Below are positions 58,530 to 64,000 of a DNA stretch of 64,000 nucleotides, one piece after another (the stretch's first letter is position 1; each line of letters opens with the position of its first letter). The notes beneath the pieces were generated by a model that was not told the DNA's origin, ran no database searches, and worked only from the letters and a program-made list of their open reading frames with translations. The translations under genes were made by a program, and so were the position numbers. This DNA comes from Gordionus sp. m RMFG-2023 (lineage: Eukaryota; Nematomorpha; Gordioida; Chordodea; Parachordodidae). The stretch covers positions 11,819,366 through 11,883,365 of the forward strand of contig NC_088777.1 in assembly GCF_954871325.1 (NCBI RefSeq). The letters are read 5' to 3'.

Positions 58530-61500
58530 CTAAGAGCAAAAAAATTCTTTTTAAAAGAAATCAAGTTTGTATAAATTGATACAAAATAATAAAAATTTCT
58601 GTTGTAAAAAAATATTATAACCAAAAAAATTTCACGCCAATTTGCATCCATTTAATATTTTCACATAAAATAAAACCATATCTTGGTTTTTTTTATATGC
58701 AACAACATATATTATTAATGCAATTACTACAATAAAAAAAAATAAAGCCAATAAAAGATAAATATGATCTAAAAATATTTCCCTCGATTTAAACCTATAA
58801 TATTTTATCTATTACATATTATATTTTTTTATGTATAAATTATTATTCGTAAATAATGCACGTAAACGAATTATACTATTAATTTATATATATATTATAC
58901 AATTTGCAATTTTTATGTCAGAACGAAAATCAAAATTAATAAGTTTATTCACACATAAGCGGCAAAAATAAAATTAACAGATACATACATTGACATAAAA
59001 TATAAATATTTTATTTATTAATAGCTTTCATAGCTAAAAAAAAAAGTGATCGATGTCCCAATAGGGGAAAGATCATTAAGTCGTAAAATATAGTCAATAT
59101 CTACATGAACGAGAGAAAGATGGTAGGGTCAGGATCATGTTACCACCATATAACTTACACTGAATGAGGAAGAGGGTAAATCATGGCGAGTTACCTGCAA
59201 ATTATTTTCTCTTATGTGGACATTGATTATAATATATATATATATATAAGTCACTAAATTATTTTTAGTGTTCTCTCTTCAAATTTTGAATTTTGGTTAA
59301 ATTGAACTTAAAAATTTTATAAAATTGGATGTATTTTCTTTGAAGTATCTGGTCGCACAAACTAGAACGCAATTAAGAACAAATTATAGGCTAGGGGACC
59401 TTATTTTTCGCATTCGAACTGGGTTTTATAAATTATGTTCTTAAACTTAAATCTCGAATATAAAATATTTTTTTAATGTGAAATCTTTCTTATTTTATTT
59501 ATCACTGTATTTAAATTTTTTCTATTAGGCTTCCACGATATTTATTTTTTATTAAGTTAACCGCTAAATCTTATTAAAATTTATTTTTTAAATTATAAGC
59601 TTATAAGCCTTCATTCTTTTTTATCGATAAAATTTTCATTTAACATACAATTTTACATGGTGGATATATTTTTAAAACTATTGGTCAAAATAACCCCCTA
59701 TCTTCATTTTGTTATATTATTGCAAATCAAATTACTGTTAATAGAAAAAATAAAGTATATATTATACAGTCAATAAATTTTTATTACTTTGATCTTTTTT
59801 TATATACTATTTATTTTTACTAAATTGAATTCTAGTAACAATACTATATTTTGGTTTTCAATACCAATTATTAAGCAAACCATTCGATTACAATAAAAAA
59901 TACGAATCGAATACCAATTATTAGTTTTAGGTATAAGATATAATATTAATAAGTTCGTCATCAAAAAAATTATTCCGTTTGATGATATAAGAATATAATT
60001 GCGTAAAAATAGTTTATGAATATATATAATTCGTAATTTAATAAATAAATAACAAATTGTGTCATTTTTGGTTTAGAGGAGTGCTATGAAATAGTTTTTT
60101 GTTCAACTATAAAGAAAGGTTTATTAAAGTAAGATATAATAAGCATTACTTCGATTCAAAATTTTTTTTTTTACAAAATGGCTCTTCCCCTGAAATTCGA
60201 GTATTATTTACAATATTACCAAGAAGCACACTTAAAAGCTAAATTAAATTACCAATTCTAATTCCTGATGTTTAGTGAAATTTAAAATGGTTCCATGCTT
60301 AAAAATAAATCAAAATAATATCTTATTTTTTTAAAAAATAATAAAAGTTGTATATCTTAAAAATCCCTTTATAAGTTTAATTAATTTTTAAAAAAATAAT
60401 TTCGATTTTCATCATATAATAGTTCCCTCGAGGATATATATATATAGTATAAATATATTGTAACATTAAAATATAATAGTACAATTTTTTAATAAATCAC
60501 AAGGTAAGGGGGTAATTGAACGATTTCAAAATTATTCTCATTACTTATATTTATAAAATAAACTTCCATTTTGTAGCTATTATCGAGATAAATTATTTCG
60601 TTCTTATATAAAATTCTTAAGCGACTACAACTTGAATGATAGCCAACGTTAATTACTAAATATGCCTAACTTTCCCACCCTCCCACCTCAATATTCCTGA
60701 TATAGGCAGGCCCCTCCAAGTGCATATAAGCTTATCTAATTATAAATATAATATTAATTTCATTTTTATACACCAAAAATAAATCAAAAATAATTTGTCA
60801 AGAGATTAAAAAAAAATAGGGGAAGATTTATGTTTTATGACACTTAAAAAGAGGGAGGCTTTAAAAAAAATATCCCTCTCATATTATATTTTGTAATTTC
60901 TATCCTTTACTGAACTAATCAAGCCCACAAAATCGATATATACTATTTTTGTTTTATAGTTATAAGATTTTTATTTTTTTCTGTTAAAATATTTATAAAC
61001 CAAACTTTTTACTTTTATATAGTATTTAGTTTTTTTGCTAAAATGATTTATAACTATCTTATTTAGCCTGGTATATAGACAAAAAAATGGGAAGGGAATG
61101 TATTCAAAATAAATTTTATAACAATTGGAAATGTGCTTAAAAGTTATTAAAAATTATCAATAAAACACCTATAGCCAAAAATCGTATTCCTTCCCAGTCA
61201 TAATATTAAAAAATATTAGATTCTTCATTCATATGATAGTATCTGTAGATTGGACCGAATGGATTTTTTTTAATTACTTATTTATTAGTAAATAACTCTT
61301 TTTTTTAAAGATTCTAATGTTAGATATACTCATTTGACCGGGCAGTATGAGCACAAATGAGTATAATATAAGTTGCTGTTAATCATGTCAATTTAAAATG
61401 TTAGATGTTGTAAAATAAAATTTTCATTTAAAATGGAATCAATGCAGCTTTAAAAAATTTATTAATATATAATATTAAATTTTCGGACCGGAGTCGTGTT

Positions 61501-61689
61501 GAATAATTTTTAATCGGACCTTAGCGGGTCAGGCCTAATTTAATTGCAATTCAGGCAGGGAAGGCCGGACTTGTGAAATGCAGGTCTTTAGTAACAACCT
61601 TCAATGTGATCTAAATATTATTTTGTATAATAATAGAATTGTATTGAATATAGCGAAAACTTATTGACGGTTTTCTAGATTTACTCGAG
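58530..61689. other. AT-rich sequence; expected position of TMTC3 5' exons
   Basis: No exon recognised on the minus strand, although the TMTC3 N-terminus should lie here or beyond. A TTCGAAT-type palindromic patch near 59880-59930 resembles the one at 6.9 kb. A GC-richer block at 61480-61590 (TTCGGACCGGAG, GAAGGCCGGACTTG, ATGCAGGTCTTTA) looks like one end of a family 2-type MITE; the other end was not found. Confidence 0.4.
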
Positions 61690-61990
61690 TAAGCCAGTTT
61701 CCTCTCTGTTCATTTATCTCAACTTTTTATGATCCTGAGGGTCGCTATTTGTAAAAACACATTGTTTGCATGTCACCCCTTATCGCTTTCATTCATTACA
61801 TCGTTGGTCTTCCTAGAGGCCATGATCCTATCACTTCCAACGATGTATCTCTCAACCCAATCATCTTACGTCTTTCATTCAACGTGCCCAAACCATCTCA
61901 ATCTATTTCTTCTCATTTCCAATCGCTTCTACATCAATTCTTTTCCGCAATTCGTCAATATAGTGAACTAAATTTCTGATACTCTCTATT
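61690..61990 (-). pseudogene. LINE 3' ORF fragment (RWFGHV type)
   Basis: The minus strand reads LEMRRNRLRWFGHVE, then DDWVERY, then in another frame GRPTM and MKAIRGDMQT. This order (RRNRLRWFGHV ... DDWV ... GRPxxxW ... DM) is the C-terminal end of the reverse-transcriptase ORF of several animal LINEs. At least three stops and one frame change are present. The plus-strand open frames over the same bases are not genes. It is unrelated in sequence to the LINE at 19.7 kb. Confidence 0.75.
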
Positions 61991-64000
61991 AAAAATTCTT
62001 TGAATTTTTTTATCAATATTAATCATCTATCTTTGTTCACCAAAATTTAACCGCCATTGAATGATCACGATATACATTATGGTAGTTTGGTTAGATTGTA
62101 TGTATTATTTGCATTTTTTTAAAAAAAATTGTGCATGAATTTTCTTTTATAAATTAATTTATGCATTGTAAAAAATTCATATTTAGAAAAGATATTATAT
62201 TTATAATGTATTAATTCTTTAATATTAAAATAGAATAACGTTCAAGTTATTAATGCCATAAATTACAAGGTGGCATATTTTGTGACTCTAGAAACGAATA
62301 GAAAAATTGTCGTAATTTATGAATAAATTATATAATTTTGACCACGCATTGAATTTGAATAAATTACTGACAATATTAAATATTTTTCATATAATATATT
62401 ATACAATTATTTTTGATATACACTGCCAACAATATGACTATGCGAATCATATTTTGTTAATTTGCCATCCAATAGTGTCCCCCTGATTTCTAAAATTTAT
62501 GCCAATGTTTCATACTATAAGTGTCTAGTAGAATAGTAGCAAATATAAAGGTGAAAATTATTAAAAAAATGTTAGCAATAAAATTCCGGGCAATCTTAAG
62601 ATTAGAACACGACTGAAAGCATTTATTCTGAAAATTTTATTAATGTCTAAAGAGAAATAAAGTTAATAGCAAAATTATAAAAAAATTTCAATATTTGTAT
62701 CATGCCAGAATAAGAACTAAATCAATCGAGCTTTTCAATCATTTTTTCGAACCACAAAAAAAGAAAACCTAGTTATAAAATGAAAACTGTCAAGTTTTCA
62801 GAAATACTAATTCTAAAACTTGTACTAAATCATTAAGTAGTGCTTAATTAGTATTTAAAGAGGGAAAAAGTCAATGGGAAAAATTAAAAAAATATTGCCA
62901 AATCATCATATCAGAACGGGTTTGCACTCACTCTTTACTTAATAATTTTTAAATCAATTTCGCCAACTCAACTAACAAAAAATTAACTGATGAGCCAAGC
63001 AAAAACTACTATATTGCCCTTCAGAAAATAAATTAAACTTTATTATAATTGGTTCAAAATGTGTAGTGTGCTAAGAACAAGCAAAAACGTTTCTTTTAAA
63101 CTGATCTAAATAAAAAAAGTTGACTATTTAGCAAGTCATATTAATTATCACAGCTTATTCATATGATATAACATTGATTTAAATTTTAGTTTTATATTTT
63201 GATTATATATATTTATAAGCTTACCGCTAATGTATCCAGCCTAAATTGATGTATATCAATTTTAATAAGTTTACATAGCACTATAAATTATTTAAGTTTT
63301 AAAAATTTTCTCATAATCTGGGTCCTAACCTATATGACACACAGATATATATATTTTACTATTCATTTTACCTGTGAACAAGCAGGCACACACAATAATG
63401 CAACAGTACGTTGACCAAATGGAAATAAGTAGGGTTCAGTCCACTCATGACATAATTTAGCTTGAAGGTAAAAGTTGACAAAGGTCTGTAAGATTTATGG
63501 CTTGTAACCTTAACAATTATATAATTTTATTTAAAAACATTATTTATATTTATTTTTAAATTAAAATTTATGGCACAATTAAATAACTAAGGGATTTGAA
63601 TATTTCATATATATAAATATTATGCAGCATGTATCTATAAATTATATTCATAACATTGTGTGTATATAATATAAATCTATTTAAGATAATTTATTATCAC
63701 CATCACACCATCGAACCAGCAAGAATAAATTATATATTTTTTTGGACTAAAAGCTTATTTTTATTATATTATTAAATACATAATTAATTAAAAAGATATA
63801 TATAATAATAATATAGTATTATAATGTTTAAAAAAATATCAAATCAGTATAAACTGTAAATTAATTAACCGATAATTTATTATATACATGAGTTTATTTG
63901 TTATAAACATAAAAAAATATACAGCTTCTTTTAGTTCATTAGAATCAATCAACTATATCCTTTTCCAACATCATACTATCTAATTTATATATTTTTTAAT
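61991..64000. other. AT-rich sequence with a dispersed repeat
   Basis: About 62690-62960 contains sequence inverse to the repeat at 11.98-12.13 kb ('TCAGAAATACTAATTCTAAAACTTGTAC' here). The rest shows no gene or RNA feature. Confidence 0.45.

Noticed and set aside
61729-61979. Plus-strand open frames of 69-80 codons
   Set aside because: The minus strand carries RWFGHV-type LINE motifs; the plus-strand frames are shadows.

Overview
This 64 kb window is very AT-rich and looks like gene-poor nuclear DNA of an animal. The animal call rests on three split host genes. On the minus strand lie an equilibrative nucleoside transporter (ENT/SLC29) 5' half at 14.3-15.1 kb and the C-terminal ~836 residues of the O-mannosyltransferase/TPR protein TMTC3 at 54.9-58.5 kb. 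On the plus strand lies a BTBD17-like BTB-BACK gene at 35.9-37.0 kb. Their introns are mostly tiny (35-49 bp in five cases), and exon phases agree across every junction I resolved in TMTC3, BTBD17 and ENT. The species cannot be fixed from this sequence; a fast-evolving, AT-biased lineage (for example a parasitic or early-branching metazoan) is only a guess. A tRNA-Leu(CAG) gene, a diverged tRNA-Ile-like sequence, an orphan exon (16.5 kb) and Ser-rich unrecognised exons (40.4-43.6 kb) complete the likely host content.

Most structured DNA is mobile-element debris, dominated by hAT-type elements recognisable by terminal inverted repeats (TIRs) and 8-bp target-site duplications (TSDs). By region: 0-7 kb holds palindromic MITEs, a BED zinc-finger relic and a 43-bp minimal MITE; 7.8-11.2 kb is an old LINE fragment split by a 2.66-kb hAT with a perfect 14-bp TIR and perfect 8-bp TSD; 11.6-12.6 kb is a degenerate repeat; 14-16.9 kb has the ENT gene, a 16-bp tandem repeat, the orphan exon and the tRNA-like sequence; 19.7-22.9 kb is a nearly full-length LINE with a C-terminal restriction-like endonuclease; 24.4-27.6 kb has nested repeats and a satellite-like array.

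28.5-35.2 kb is a nested composite: an outer hAT-like element holds a 1.09-kb hAT-like element and a broken LTR-retroelement fossil. 37.3-39.35 kb is a Mutator-like (MULE) element with a perfect 9-bp TSD and arms made of short GGAAAATAATTCCCC-like repeats. 39.4-42.8 kb has further MITEs, one nested in another; 44.8-48.2 kb has more inverted-repeat elements and the tRNA; 50.1-52 kb is a hAT transposase relic; 61.7-62 kb is a LINE 3' fragment on the minus strand.

The host genes show no functional linkage; they are unrelated single genes separated by repeat-rich DNA. The main points of interest are the 43-bp MITE with an intact TSD, the MULE with tandem-repeat arms, the depth of element nesting and the consistently tiny introns.
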